Assembly: GCF_910592395.1 (NCBI RefSeq) | Contig: NC_088323.1 | Coordinates: 11,705,501 to 11,769,500 of the forward strand | Length of the DNA stretch: 64,000 bases | Direction: 5' to 3' | DNA from: Lineus longissimus | Lineage: Eukaryota > Nemertea > Pilidiophora > Heteronemertea > Lineidae | Shown here: in pieces, positions 33,441-45,290 of the stretch | Layout of the letters: each line of letters starts with the position of its first letter | How positions within the stretch are numbered: the stretch's first letter is position 1 | Notes under the pieces: generated by a model | Told to the model about the DNA's origin: nothing | Databases searched by the model: none | Seen by the model: the letters and a program-made list of their open reading frames with translations, nothing else | Made by a program: the position numbers and the translations under genes

Positions 33441-34640
33441 CATTGAGGAATGTAATGGTGGGTTTAGATTTCCGATTAACAGTTTTTTTCATGAGTGTGA
33501 TACTTCTTGAAAACGGAACAATGTAACCATGTACATGATGTACAGGCGTCCAAAATGCTAAACCAATTCTCGGAAAACCAAGATGGTGCAGACTTGTGAT
33601 GTACTCGATATCAGCCAGCGATTAGCGCCAGACTGGTTTAAGTTACTGGTGTGTGCGTAAATCTTGTCTCCCGTTGGGTACATTGTGTCCTAAGATGAGC
33701 TATTTGTGAATAAATGGCTGTCTCGAGGTGAAAAAGCAGCATTTTCCTTCAGATATGGGCACCACCATCTTGCATGCTGGCGTCAGTGACGTCGATTTTG
33801 ATTGGTGGATGATGCGCGCATGGAAGGGACCATTCGAACAGGACATCTGATTGGTTGATAGCGGAGGTGGCTCGGCAATTTTTGTGCGCAAGCACGTGTT
33901 GTTGAAAATATTGTGCACGTTGTGACGGCGTGTTTTTGTTGACATTATTCTATATTGGGATGGGAAGTACGTGGTTTAAGACGGGGTTTTAAAAATGGGG
34001 GAATTTATATTTGCAAAGTGTTGAAAGTGAATTGAATGCCACTGTCAACAACATAATGACCCAAAAACTTGACTTTTGAATCGCTCGATTCGATGCAATG
34101 GCAATGCCATGCCAATCCTGAATCCATCCCATTAATGATATTAGGTCGTTATTGATATCTGATGATGATGATGGTGTATTTGGAAGTGTCTGTGCAAAGT
34201 TGTAGTAGACATCAGGAGATGCAACGCTCCGGAGCGCTCATCTATCGGTCACTCGCATGAAAACATGCACATGCAGTAGGCCTATAGTAGTGCACGCTTA
34301 CTATTGCATGCATGCATGCATACATTCGACCAAGAATAAGAGTAAGATGCTGCAGCACGGGGCCAGTGCATTTTTTAATCGCTCGATATGAAAGCGAATT
34401 AAGCGGAAAAGGCACTTTTAAGTGCATGTGAATATTGTTTATGATTACTTGAAGAGAATGAGATCATGCTGGAGAAATACAGCGTTCGGTTTACCTGTAA
34501 ATTTGAAGGAAAGATGCCGAATGATGAGGAGGATGAATTACACGTGCGAATCGCAAAATGGCTGATGGCGGCGCAAGGGGCGGTGGTGATGCGGTGTATC
34601 TATGAATTAACTCACACGCCGAATTAATGCCTACCAATCT
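33441..34640. other. No gene seen; short GCAT microsatellite
   Basis: Non-coding by inspection. A GCATGCATGCATGCATAC tract lies at about 34303-34323. Nothing else stands out. Confidence 0.4.
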
Positions 34641-34654
34641 ATACTATGAATGCT

Positions 34655-35620
34655 ACCATTTTTATGGTTCCTGGTTCTTTCAGAACAGGAACCATATTGT
34701 GTTTGGTCATGGTGTCTGTCTGTGTGTGTGTGTGTCTGTGTGTGTGTGTGTGTCTGTCCAGTCTTATGACTGTCACAGCTCAGTTAAAATGAGGGTTAGA
34801 GGTCTAGAAACAGTTCCTACCCCTAGGTTTGTGGACACTAGCAATCTAATGAGCCCATCATTGTCAACTTACGACATGGGGATCATGGTGAAATTGACAT
34901 TTTGAGATGTGAGATTTTGTCTGTCACACTTTTCAGATGCGAATATCTCTGTCCCTATTCAAGTTAGAAGTTTGGAAACAAGGTCTACCCTAGGTTATTG
35001 ATGTGCCTGATTTCAATGAGTGCATCAAATTCAATCTCAGTTATCAGGGTCATGGTGATATTGATATATCGAATTTGATATTTTGAGATATCTTGACATC
35101 TGAGTAAGTTAGCAATGTGCAACCAAGTCTAGGTAATGTGTAGTTACCAAAGAGTTAAATGACATGAAAATGTACAGTGTCAGGCATTTGGATCATTAAG
35201 ATATCATGAGATTTTCATATATCAATTTTGATAATTTGAACTATCTCGGTCTGTGGGAGGAGTAGAGTCATGGAACCTTCACCTATGCCCAGGTTATTGA
35301 GGTTGCCCATTCAGGTTATGCAATGACCTTGAAGGTCAGAGGTCAAGGTCAAGGTCAAATCACCTGCCAATGAAACCACTGATATTTCAACTGTTTAGTC
35401 TATGACACGGGAACAACATGCCAATCTATATCTTCTGTGATGCTTTGAAGGTCAAACGTCAAGGGCAAGGTCGAAAGTTATGAAGCAGGCATCCTCTCCT
35501 ATCTCGGTCTGTCGAAGGGGTTGAGTTGTGGAGCCTTAACCTATGCCTATGATAGGTGGCAGTTTAGATTATGCAGTGACTTTGAAGGTTTGAGGTCAAG
35601 ATCTGATCACCTTGAAACAT
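34655..35620 (+). repeat. Dispersed repeat copy 1 with (TG)n and AGGTCA half-sites
   Basis: Begins with a hairpin ATGGTTCCTGGTTCT / AGAACAGGAACCAT, then ATTGTGTTTGGTCATGGTGT and a CTGTCTGTGTGTG tract. Further on it has ATCAGGGTCATGGTGATATT and, at about 35325-35360, ACCTTGAAGGTCAGAGGTCA followed by AGGTCAAGGTCAAATCACC. The same landmarks occur in the same order at 38100-38800. Weak non-coding repeat; no protein. Confidence 0.75.
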
Positions 35621-37520
35621 AAAACTGTTGCTATTTTTGAGTGTATTTCTTGTGATATTTGAACATGTTTTGGAGGTGCTTTACAAGAAATGTGTATGAT
35701 GACGTCACAGAATGACGAGAGCGTAGCATATTTTCGATACTCCATGCTACCAGATCAAAATAAAACGAAATCCTTAGTCTCTGGCTTACAGAGATGCTGA
35801 ACATGAGATTAACCTTTGTCTTCAAGGAGAAATTAGTAGAAGGGAGAGTCGCTGATCATTTAGCAATATAATTGGAACGTATGGAGCAATGAATGGGTAC
35901 TTAGGAAGGGTTTTGGCGCACAACTGTACCTGCAGGTTCTGACGCTTTTTTCTCAATAATCCAGCGACAGATATAAAAATCTTAGTGCTTAAATTGTCCC
36001 CCCGAAACCTATCTTTCATTCAAAATCAATATTTTAATGCGGCAATTATACACCACGTGCGCATAAGGGATTTTCAGACCACTATGTCACACTGCGTCTG
36101 AAATTCCTGTCTTCTGTACAAATGTATACAGTGCAAGCCTCGAAGGCGTGGCTAAATATCGTAGCTCATTATCTTAGCTTCACTGTGGAAGTAATAAATA
36201 TTCATAATGGGCTCCCCCTACATGATATGAGAATTTGACTCAGCAACTGAGGGAAATGTATTCACTGACTAGATGGCGCTTGCACCGTCGTCAAAATTGG
36301 AAACGGTGCAAATTAAGGATACGTTATGAATTTTAGGTGCTTTCCCGTACTGATAGAGCGAGCCGGGCTCTCTCTGCAGTCCTTCCATTTTTACCTTTCT
36401 CGGAGAGCCATTATTTAAATATTCATGAAATGGCGGCCTAATTGCCTTCAGTTCGAATTTGCAGTCATTGATTTTGAGTGGTTATTTCCAGCAAAATTGC
36501 CCAATGTGCGTGATAAACCCTTTTTCTACTAATCAACTACAAAATTAAACAAACTATTTAAATGGAAAGCGACTGCCAAGTCCTATACCCGACCAACTGA
36601 ACAAAGTATCACAGCCTAAATTATGTAAATTAGGTGAATCTGTGTAAATAACGGCTCGCCGTGCAAAAGCCGTTTGTTCAAGTTTTTCATGTCTGGACGG
36701 CGTGCCGCTAACCCCTACGGTCAATCTGCGCATGCCAGCTGTTACAAGAAACATTATGGCGGGTTCGAAGTCCAACTGTCGTAATTAATACGCTGCAACT
36801 GTCGTAATTAATACTCATGAATATTCATTACGGGCTCGCTGAGCAAGGTTCATTTTAACAACTGCATAGACAGCCAGCTCGTGCAGTCCTCCCAAAGAGT
36901 ATTTGTGCAGAGAGCGGCTCGCCGTCCAACATTATGCCAATACATTACATAGAGAGCGGCTCGCTGAATATCACCAGTCTAAAGTTTTCTGGCGTGGACC
37001 TGAGACTAGACCCCTAGTCGATTTCCTCCGCTGACGGTGGGGCGGGGGAGGGGGGTTGTTAACATACTATGCATATACATCCAATCTCAGAATGTGTTTG
37101 ATCCTGTTCCCCTTTCATGTTTAATCAGGGCCCACAACAAAGGTGGACCATGTTTTTTACAGAAGTGAAAGGCGTGTGCAGACGTACATGTAGCAACACC
37201 AAACAAAGGGTATGAAGGGTCTTGGGGCTCCCTACTGCCGGGTCCCCCTCCAAAACACACCTTATTGTTTTGAAAAACGACGTTTGAACATGATTTTCGG
37301 CGTACCGTTGGCTATCATGAATATTGTGCATTTTATAAAAGCTTAGTCTGCATGGTCTGCAGTCTGCTAGTCTGCATTTGTCTGACAACCCAATATTCTG
37401 AGGGTTGTGTTTGGTTGAAAATGCTCATCACATCATAGGCCCTATACAACCGATACTGCGTCAGTTTCACTCCATTCACATTAAGAAAGGGGAATCGGCC
37501 TTACAACGCATTCCTAAGCA
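35621..37520. other. No gene seen
   Basis: Non-coding by inspection. AACTGTCGTAATTAATA occurs twice in tandem near 36774-36812, and GAGAGCGGCTCGC recurs near 36911 and 36953. No frame with family motifs. Confidence 0.4.
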
Positions 37521-37525
37521 TCAAC

Positions 37526-38083
37526 TTTGGGTGGACCACCTGGAATACATTTCTAGATAACGAAGATCCAAAGCTGAGCCTTGAAAACTGGCTAAACTGT
37601 TTTGAAACCACCATTAAAGAGTTTATTCCTGTAAAAAGGATTACTATTAAAGCCAGAGAACAATGTTGGATTACATATTATGTTAAACATCAGATAAACG
37701 CTCGTCAACGTAAATTCAAGAAGGCCAAACGCTCTAACAATGATTGCGACTGGGACATATACCATAGAGCTTGTCGAGACTGCAACGAGGCTATCAGTTC
37801 AACCATAGAAGACTACTTTAAAAATTTAAACAACCAATTGAATAACCCTAATTTAAACTCAAAGTAATTCTGGAATTTAATCAAAGGATATCAAGGTAAA
37901 CGACACTGTAATGGCATCTCAGACCTACTAGAAGGCGATACCGTATTAACAGACAATTTAGAGAAAAGTAATCTTCTTAATAAATTTCTGGCTAAACAAT
38001 GCTCACTGGATGAACAAGATAGAACATTACCAGACACTACCCAAGATGGACCTGAACTTCAGTTCCGTGAATTTACTGTGTAA
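37526..38083 (+). pseudogene. LINE EN-RT linker fragment
   Basis: A frame from about 37526 with one internal TAA (37864-37866). It reads LSLENWLNCFETTIKEFIPV, IKAREQCWITYYVKHQINAR, RKFKKAKRSNNDCDWDIYHR, then FWNLIKGYQGKR and LTDNLEKSNLLNKFLAKQCS. This pattern (W..F...I....IP, K...WIT..V...I..R, FW..IK, A..LN.FFA..C) is the segment just before RT in several LINE groups. It ends at the dispersed repeat at about 38095. It differs from LINE-A at the same position, so is a separate family. Confidence 0.75.
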
Positions 38084-38094
38084 GAACAGCAGTA

Positions 38095-38800
38095 GCATCA
38101 TTATGGTTCCCGATCCAGTAAGATCGGGAACCATATTGTTTCTGGTCATGGTGTCTGTGTGGGGGTGGGTGCGTGTGTGTGTGTGTGTGTGTCCGTCCGT
38201 CACACCTTCATATCTTATCTCCCTCAACAACTACAGCTCTGGAAACATGTCGTACCCCCAGGTTTGTCAACCCTGCCAATCCAATGAGCTAATCATTTTC
38301 ATCCTGGGATGCCTGGATAATGATGTAATTGACATATCAGACTTGATATTTTGTCCGTCACACTTTTTTCCAGATGGCATAACTCGGCCATTTTGAGGTG
38401 TACAGCAATGGAAATGAGTTCTACCCCCTAGGTTTTCCAACCTTGGGAATCGAATGGGCAACTCACATTTGATATAGGATGGTGGGGTCATGGTGATATT
38501 GATATCTCAAATTTGATATTTTGCAATATTTTGATGCTAGGATAGTTTGGCAACATGCAACAAAACCTAGGTCATCTGTGTTCATTGTAGGGTTTCAATG
38601 AAGTCAAAATGTTCAATTACAGGTGTCAGGTTGTCGAGATATCATGAGATTTTGATATATGAACTTTGATATTTTGAAATATTTTGGTCCATGGTATAGT
38701 GAGAGTCACGGAAACTTCACCTACATAGGTTATTAAGGTTGCTCATTTCAATTATGCAATGACCTTGAAGGTTAAAGGTCAAGGTCAAACTCACAATTTT
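38095..38800 (+). repeat. Dispersed repeat copy 2 with (TG)n and AGGTCA half-sites
   Basis: Hairpin ATGGTTCCCGATCCAG / GATCGGGAACCAT, then ATTGTTTCTGGTCATGGTGT, a GTGTGTGTGTG tract and CCGTCCGTCAC. It ends with ATTATGCAATGACCTTGAAG followed by GTTAAAGGTCAAGGTCAAAC (about 38752-38790). Collinear with copy 1 at 34655 but diverged. Confidence 0.75.
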
Positions 38801-40950
38801 TGTTACTGGATATAACTACGTGGGAACCATATGACATTCACAATGTCTTCTTGTTGTATTTGTGTTTGAAGGTTAGCTTTATTTCCTTACCTTTTAATGA
38901 TCTTGTCAGGATGTTTCTGTATTTGAAACCTTTCGCGGATGTAGCGAGGCGAAATCCTTTCGCGAGCATCGGTAATAGTGGCAGAGAGATTACTGATCGA
39001 CTTCTCGGTGAAGAGATTACTTGGAGCTCTCCAGTGACGTCATCTCCACAAAGTTGTCATTTATTCCAAAACCACCAAGATATTCGACGTATGACACCCT
39101 CAGTGACACTCTTACTTATGATCCACCCCTACGAAGCCAAAAGTTGTAAGAATTCGACGCATTTCCGAGGCCCAATTTTGAAACAAAAATCGCCTCCTAT
39201 TTACCGGCCACAACGCGCATTATAATATAGATTATGAGACGTCCCTTAAAGCTACAAAGTACACGAAAATTTTACAGATATTGACAGCACAATACATAAC
39301 TTGCATGTGACAATCATCCAGTTGAAAGGTACATCATGCACCTCGAGAGAGAGCACCGATTCCTACAAAATCAAGAAAGTCATTCATATAACACATCTAA
39401 TGAAAACAGCATTAAGACAAAAAAACCAACTTATTGATAACTCTTACTTTATTCAATAACCCAATACTGCGCATTCATAATAAGTCACATTTTAACATGA
39501 AACCCATCAAGTACAATACATGCTAACACAATAAACTACCCCACACTCACTCCCACATTGCCATGACCCAATCATGTATCATGCAAGCACACTATTTTAG
39601 TTACATGAAATATTTCGCCAATGCCAATCATTACAAATGGAAATATTAAAAGCCATGTCCATACTCCATACTCAATCACCATACGTAGAATCACAGACAC
39701 ATTATTTACGTCAAAATCACTGCTTATCCTGCAAAGAACCATCCACATGGTTCACCAGTGCATTGCCACGTTCTTCATTCCGCTGCACCCCAGCAAAAAA
39801 TAATAGTATTGTATTGTATTGCCTGATATTCACGATCCGCTTCAACTTTGTCAAGCGCTCAACATTAGCGAAACCAAGAAATACCAATGCTCCCAGTGAT
39901 TCACAAACAACCAATTGACACCTCTATAAGTATTTCCATCACTTTGAAATGTGAAACTTACCAACTTTGTACGAAACACAAGCGTATACGATGTAAACAT
40001 AAAAAAGGGGATATATCACATATCATGAGATGTCGAAAGTGTGGTTACCTCGTTCCGAATGCTCACAACAACCTTCTTTTCATACAGTCATACATGTGCA
40101 ATACTTCATCGATCCCAGGTTGATCGGATAAATCGTCCCCACATCATGACGTTCCACTTTAATTTTGCTACATTTGATTTGCAATATCGTACATTTCTGT
40201 GGAAATAAGACGTATTATATATGTTCTAAACACCTTAAACCCAAATAAAACCGCATTGAAACATCCACTTTTAAGCACAGAAACATTACACCAATTTAAA
40301 GCATGGCCGAGGGGACGAACTGTTGTTGTAATTTCAGGCGTATATGAATACTAGCCACTTAGCGCGGCGCTACTTTGCAGGTAATCCGACAGGTGGTGCT
40401 GCGTCAGGTGATGATGCCGATGGCGGAAGGTAGGTTGTTTACAGCGATGTAGCTGGTCTCTTCAGGCAATTCGGTTATTCTCTGGACAGGTATATTTTAG
40501 GTCTTTCTCTCTTCGTGTCTCGTGGCATAAACAAACCCCTAGTCTCAGGCCCTCCCCAACCCCTGACACCCTGAACAATAGCCCATGTTCAAGGGTGACT
40601 AAACGGCCCCTACTCACTCAGACAATACCTACATTACATAACTTCATCCTAAATGCCCAGTCAAACTGTGTACACTACACCATGTACCAGACATGTATTA
40701 CATACAAAGTGAATGACTTATAATCCCCATATAAACCCATAATAGCAGAAATATACGTTCCCTCACCTAACTACATGCATTTAGCTGTGGATCATCCCAG
40801 AATGAGTATAATAAAACAGAGCATGCTCCGCACAAAACAGTGAACTCTTCACTGTCTCCATTTTCCACTTACACAGTAGACAGTTCACAGTTGGCCAGAT
40901 GCTTTCGCCGTCTATTATCCGCTTCTTGAATTAACAATGAGTGGGCCCAT
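38801..40950. other. No gene supported
   Basis: A 141-codon frame at 38800-39225 has no domain-like composition and I do not support it. Around 40369-40429 the order TACTTTGCAG, 49 open bases, GTAGGT resembles a small exon, but nothing nearby joins to it. Otherwise AT-rich non-coding sequence. Confidence 0.35.
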
Positions 40951-40952
40951 AC

Positions 40953-41895
40953 GTGAGACAAAAAGTTACCAGATTGTGACTCGTGGCTGTGAATGATAGG
41001 ACCCCGACCCCTGATCACTGCCAAACTTTATATGTGAGACAAAAAAATTCCTGATTGTGACTTACGGCTTGGAATGATGGGACCCCGACCCATGACCACT
41101 GCCAAACTTTATATGTGAGACAAAAAGTTACCAGATTGTGACTCGTGGCTGTGAATGATAGGACCCCGACCCCTGATCACTGCCAAACTTTATATGTGAG
41201 ACAAAAAAATTCCTGATTGTGACTTACGGCTTGGAATGATGGGACCCCGACCCATGACCACTGCCAAACTTTATATGTGAGACAAAAAGTTACCAGATTG
41301 TGACTCGTGGCTGGGAATGATAGGACCCCGACCCCTGATCACTGCCAAACTTTATATGTGAGACAAAAAGTTACCTGATTGTGACTTACGGCTGGGAATG
41401 ATGGGACCCCGACCCATGACCACTGCCAAACTTCATACGTGAGACAAAAAGTTACCAGATTGTGACTCGCGGCTGGGAATGATAGGACCCCGACCCATGA
41501 TCACTGCCAAACTTCACACGTGAGACAAAAAGTTACCAGATTGTGACTCGTGGTTGGGAATGATAGGAGCCCGACCCCTGATCACTGCCAAACTTCATAC
41601 GTGAGACAAAAAGTTACCAGATTGTGACTCGCGGCTGTGAATGATAGGACCCCGACCCATGATCACTGCCAAACTTTATATGTGAGACAAAAAGTTCCCA
41701 GATTGTGTCTCGTGGCTGTGAATGATAGGACCCCGACCCATGATCACTGCCAAACTTCATACGTGAGACAAAAAGTTACCAGATTGTGACTCGTGGCTGG
41801 GAATGATAGGACCCCGACCCATGATCATTGCCAAAATTCATACTTGAGACAAACATTTACCAGACTGTGACTGGCAGCTGGGAATGAGAGGACCT
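40953..41895. repeat. 81-bp minisatellite, about 11.6 copies
   Basis: Unit starts GTGAGACAAAAAGTTACCAG and ends ATCACTGCCAAACTTTATAT. Starts fall at 40953, 41034, 41115, 41196, 41277 and so on every 81 bases with no indels until the last degenerate copy (41844). The first six copies alternate between two variants (CCAGATTGTGACTCGTGGC and CCTGATTGTGACTTACGGC), that is, a 162-bp higher-order dimer; later copies are mostly the first variant. Confidence 0.95.
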
Positions 41896-42017
41896 AACCA
41901 CCCCAACCCCTCTTACTCCTGGCACATAGGGGAAAAAGGTCTCTTATTGTGACATGTTGTTGGAAATGATACCATCTGTAGCCGCCCATCCTCACTGCTA
42001 AAATGAAATAAAAGAGT

Positions 42018-42080
42018 CAAAATTTCAAATTCAAATTGATTTATTGATTTATCATCTATTCGGCTACAGTCAAAAACTAT
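42018..42080 (-). repeat. LINE 3' tail, minus strand
   Basis: Reverse complement reads AATAAATCAATTTGAATTTG AAATTTTG, like the LINE-B tail at 10356-10400 and the one at 7955. The sequence just upstream (42080-42440) has no recognisable LINE coding, so only a tail or a very short copy is present. Confidence 0.5.
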
Positions 42081-42455
42081 ATATATATAGTACAAATTAA
42101 AAACACGTGGTCATTCAACAATATTCCAGATTATCATACCTCATTAGTATGTGAGCCAATCACGTCGCGTCATTCACGACCACGTGCCATGCGATAATTT
42201 TGACTATTCCACGGCATTATTCCACGGCTGACGTCATCGATGACGCGATATTGCAAATGGCGGCCATTAAGATTTCGACGAAATCGGCGATAAAAAACAG
42301 CATATTTACGGCGTTTTAAGCCAGGAAGTTGCACAGTGATACTGTCAGGGTCTTGAATTACACCCACAAAGTAGGTCGGTTGCATTGGGTGGGACTGTTA
42401 CATCCACGAACAGAAAGTACAAGGCATTCAAGTTGGGCCTGGACTCGCTTCAAAC

Positions 42456-43543
42456 ACAGGAAGTTGTACCTAGGGGGGCCGGAGGCCCCCTGGGGCTTGG
42501 GGGGCCGAAGGCCCCCTTAAGGGCCGAAGGCTGGAAACACTTTTATGTCATGTTGAAAATGCACTACCGTATACGAAGCAGATTTTCGCAAAACACGACC
42601 TCACAAAAACACCCCATTTCGGACACAAGATCAAACTTTCTCGCACATAAATCATACTCTACACGATCTATGAACACAGAGCATTAGTATGCCACACTGA
42701 TTTTGTAAAAAATCTTTCTTCTTCGCTCCGAAATTGGAGCTTTTATCAGAAAATTCAGGCGCGTCCTGCAACTTTCAAAAAGTCAAGTTGTAATCGTGGG
42801 GAAGACCTTATTCGTCTATAAATAAAATGAATGTGATTGGCTGTTGCTTGAAAGACGAAATCCCCGTGTGATTCCCTTGACACGCAACTTTGATGCGTAA
42901 AACATGTTTATAAGTGAGATTTACCAGCCACATGCGTCCGATATCACGTCCATTGTAAATACTAAGGATAACACTACTTGTAGCACCGCGTGGCAATATC
43001 CCGCAATATTTAAATTTCCCGCAATATTCAACTTCAGGAACAAACTCGTATCCAGGTTATAATTTGTCAGACAATCAAATACTAGTGTGTGGTGAGATGA
43101 ATACCTGGAGTCGAGATAACCCGTTTAAAATTGATATCCAATTATTTTCTTTCGCTGGCTCATGTGACTGAATGACGTCACGATGTATTAATAGAATAAG
43201 GTCTTCCCCACGATTACAACTTGACTTTTTGAAAGTTGCAGGTCGCGCCTCGATTTTCTGATAAAAGCTCCAATTTCGGAGCGAAGAGGAAAGATTTTTT
43301 ACAAAATCAGTGTGGCATACTAATGCTCTGTGTTCATAGATCGTGTAGAGTATGATTTATGTGCGAGAAAGTTTGATCTTGTGTCCGAAATGGGGTGTTT
43401 TTGTGAGGTCGTGTTTTGCGAAAATCTGCTTCGCATACGGTAGTGCATTTTCAACATGACATAAAAAGTGTTTCCATCCTTCAGGCCTTCGGCCCTTAAA
43501 GGGGCCTTCGGCCCCCCAAGCCCCCCTAGGTACAACTTCCTGT
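42456..43543. mobile_element. Foldback element 2 (1,088 bp, 9-bp target duplication)
   Basis: Two inverted arms of about 355 bases, roughly 95 percent identical by eye, flank a spacer of about 380 bases (42812-43192). Ends read ACAGGAAGTTGTACCTAGGG inward from both sides. Next comes a GC-rich block with GGGCCGAAGGC / GCCTTCGGCCC hairpins, then AT-rich arm sequence. GCTTCAAAC lies directly outside both ends (42447-42455 and 43544-43552). The two arms both contain long open frames in mirrored orientation because they are the same sequence; I do not regard them as genes. Confidence 0.9.
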
Positions 43544-43659
43544 GCTTCAAACAAACATCGTCTGCTAATGTAAACACACACTGTCTACAGTACATAATGT
43601 ACACGTCTTGGCTCCATACATGATTTGCGTATCCGCCGATTAAAAATCACTTTGACAGT

Positions 43660-43720
43660 GGTTTGGGTCGCTGTGCAAAACCTGCTGGGCCGATTTCTTC
43701 AAGGTTTGGTTTAAAGCCTC
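43660..43720 (+). mobile_element. Fragment of the 47951-48476 TIR family
   Basis: GGTCGCTGTGCAAAACCTGC followed by TGGGCCGATTTCTTCAAGGT matches the inner part of the left TIR at 48000-48045 (GGTCGCTGTGCAAAAACTAT, TGGGCCGATTTCTTCAAAGT). No matching right end nearby. Confidence 0.6.
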
Positions 43721-43982
43721 GTGAAATAATTTTTGACCTGACAAATAATTTTGACTATTCTATGGCTTGACATGCAATATTTATATAATATTCAATGGTA
43801 TTCTTCGTTGCGCAGAGAATGTGCGCAAAAGCAAACACACAGTAGAATGTTCACTGTTTAATGCGATATCGACAACAGTGAAATGCTCTACTGTGGTATA
43901 GTAGAGAGTACGTTGAATAAAATCAACCCAAGGAAACACTGCATATTGCACTGAATATGCATATATATTTTAGTTAATACTT

Positions 43983-44420
43983 TTAACCCCTGAAACCCAG
44001 ATCCACAACACTGTCAAGGGGTCGATTTGTACCAAGGACGATTTGACCGCTTTCCTTGTGCCATGCATAAACTCGCACGAAATTCATTCCTTTCTCGGCC
44101 GTTTGTCGATCGATTTCATATAAGTACACAATATATAAATATGAAATAGATAGATTTGCACTGCTCAGGTCTTCCAAAAAATATTCGAAATTGCGAAGGT
44201 AATGGATTCGTTGAAACATAGAACGCTCGTCCCCATGCACGAGCTTACGTACATAAGACCATAATAAATCCATATGACTCACCCCCTGGACAAGGGGCAT
44301 TCCTAAATTACATGGCAAATCGACAAAAACGGATATATTCGGTGGTTTATGGTCCAAAATCACTTCACGAGACAGAACTACGATGCTAAACGCAGCCACT
44401 GATACCAATTGCGCCCACAT
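43983..44420 (-). CDS. Unrecognised 145-residue ORF with a signal-peptide-like start
   Basis: ATG at 44420, stop at 43983, no interruption. The first 20 residues (MWAQLVSVAAFSIVVLSREV) form a hydrophobic stretch that could be a secretion signal, then a mixed soluble-looking sequence with HGDERSMFQRIHYLRNFEYF and aromatic-rich LSISYLYIVYLYEID. Only three cysteines or fewer, so not an obvious disulphide-rich peptide. No family recognised. Could be a host exon, a fragment of an unknown element or chance; it lies just downstream of LINE remains on the same strand. Confidence 0.35.
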   Translation of the reverse strand: MWAQLVSVAAFSIVVLSREVILDHKPPNISVFVDLPCNLGMPLVQGVSHMDLLWSYVRKLVHGDERSMFQRIHYLRNFEYFLEDLSSANLSISYLYIVYLYEIDRQTAEKGMNFVRVYAWHKESGQIVLGTNRPLDSVVDLGFRG

Positions 44421-44559
44421 CGGTCAACGCATATAGACAAATGGTGTAAACGCAAAACGAGGTTGAAAATCTGACATAAAAATAGTGGTCACTATGGGAC
44501 AGTGAGGCAATAATATAATATAAGAGAATTTCTTTAGCAAGGCATATTCTCGAGCGCTT

Positions 44560-44800
44560 TACAATGCAAAACACCCCTAAAAAGATGACACTTAAGGAGT
44601 GCTTTGAACTGGCCGATCGTATGTTACATGGAAGATTGTTCCATAGCTTGGGGGCAGCCGAGCAAAACGCCCGGTCCCCAAAAGTTACGCAGCGCGTAGC
44701 TGGTACCACAAGTAGTAAATCTAAGTCGCTATGGAGTCTGCGAGTAGACAATGGTTGCCTGACTTATACCATATCAACCAGGTACTGAGGGGCAATACAT
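44560..44800 (-). pseudogene. LINE RT C-terminal tail fragment
   Basis: Minus-strand frame reads CIAPQYLVDMV, a stop, then LLLVVPATRCVTFGDRAFCS AAPKLWNNLPCNIRSASS. GDRAF..AAPKLWN.LP..IR is a strong signature of the C-terminal end of CR1/Jockey-type LINE polymerases. The final FK..LK..LF part is degraded. Distinct from LINE-B, whose end has the LRIxTGR/zinc-like form. Confidence 0.8.
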
Positions 44801-44819
44801 TCTGCTTGGTGCCTGAAAC

Positions 44820-45290
44820 AAACAACGTCTTGGCTCGATCTTCAGGTGCTACACCCACCTGCCAGTGGCTTACTGGCACAATCCAGGCATGAGAAGTACC
44901 TTGAGCCTGAAAGCTTGCTGAGAGTTGCGTCAATTCTGGGCAATGGTTTGGCTGACTTGACAGAGCAGGAATTCAGCTTTCGATAGTCAACACACAGACG
45001 GAATGAGCTATCGTGTTTCCGGGCCAGGATTATTGGGGAACTCCAAGGGCCCTGTCCTTCCTGAACTTGGTCGTGATCCATCAGCTTCTTTATCGTCTTG
45101 TCCACAAACTGCTGTCGATGGGGCAGCTGACGCCTTGGATGTTGTTTTATCGGGCGGGCATCACCAGTATGAATTGCGTGCTGAACCACCTGGGTCTGGC
45201 TGAGATCGAAATCGTCCATTGAAAACACATACTGGTGTCGTTGTAAAGATCCAGGTCTGACTCGACTATCGTTTATCATAGGGTTTTACT
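44820..45290 (-). pseudogene. Gypsy RT N-terminal fragment
   Basis: Reads YVFSMDDFDLSQTQVVQHAI (just upstream of RT), PIKQHPRRQLPHRQQFVDK, GPWSSPIILARKHDSSFRLC, VDYRKLNS, and LSGSRYFSCLD with the first catalytic Asp. It then passes through a frameshift into WQVGVAPEDRAKT and stops being recognisable near 44820. Typical Ty3/Gypsy order. The FADD box and everything beyond it are missing. Confidence 0.85.

Noticed and set aside
34627-34905. 92-codon frame with a CVCVSVCVCV stretch
   Set aside because: It is translation of a (TG)n tract in a dispersed repeat.
38800-39225. 141-codon plus-strand frame
   Set aside because: No domain-like composition, no splice support and it overlaps the end of the dispersed repeat.
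40369-40429. Exon-like 49 bases between TTTGCAG and GTAGGT
   Set aside because: No partner exon nearby; splice-like motifs of this quality occur by chance in tens of kilobases.
40953-41895. Regular repeat array considered as CRISPR
   Set aside because: Units are contiguous 81-mers with no unique spacers and the DNA is metazoan.
42170-42385. 71-codon minus-strand frame rich in Arg
   Set aside because: No family recognised, no upstream support, and it lies between a LINE tail and a foldback element.
42385-43604. Matching open frames of 74-100 codons on opposite strands
   Set aside because: They are the same inverted arm of foldback 2 read twice, not two genes.
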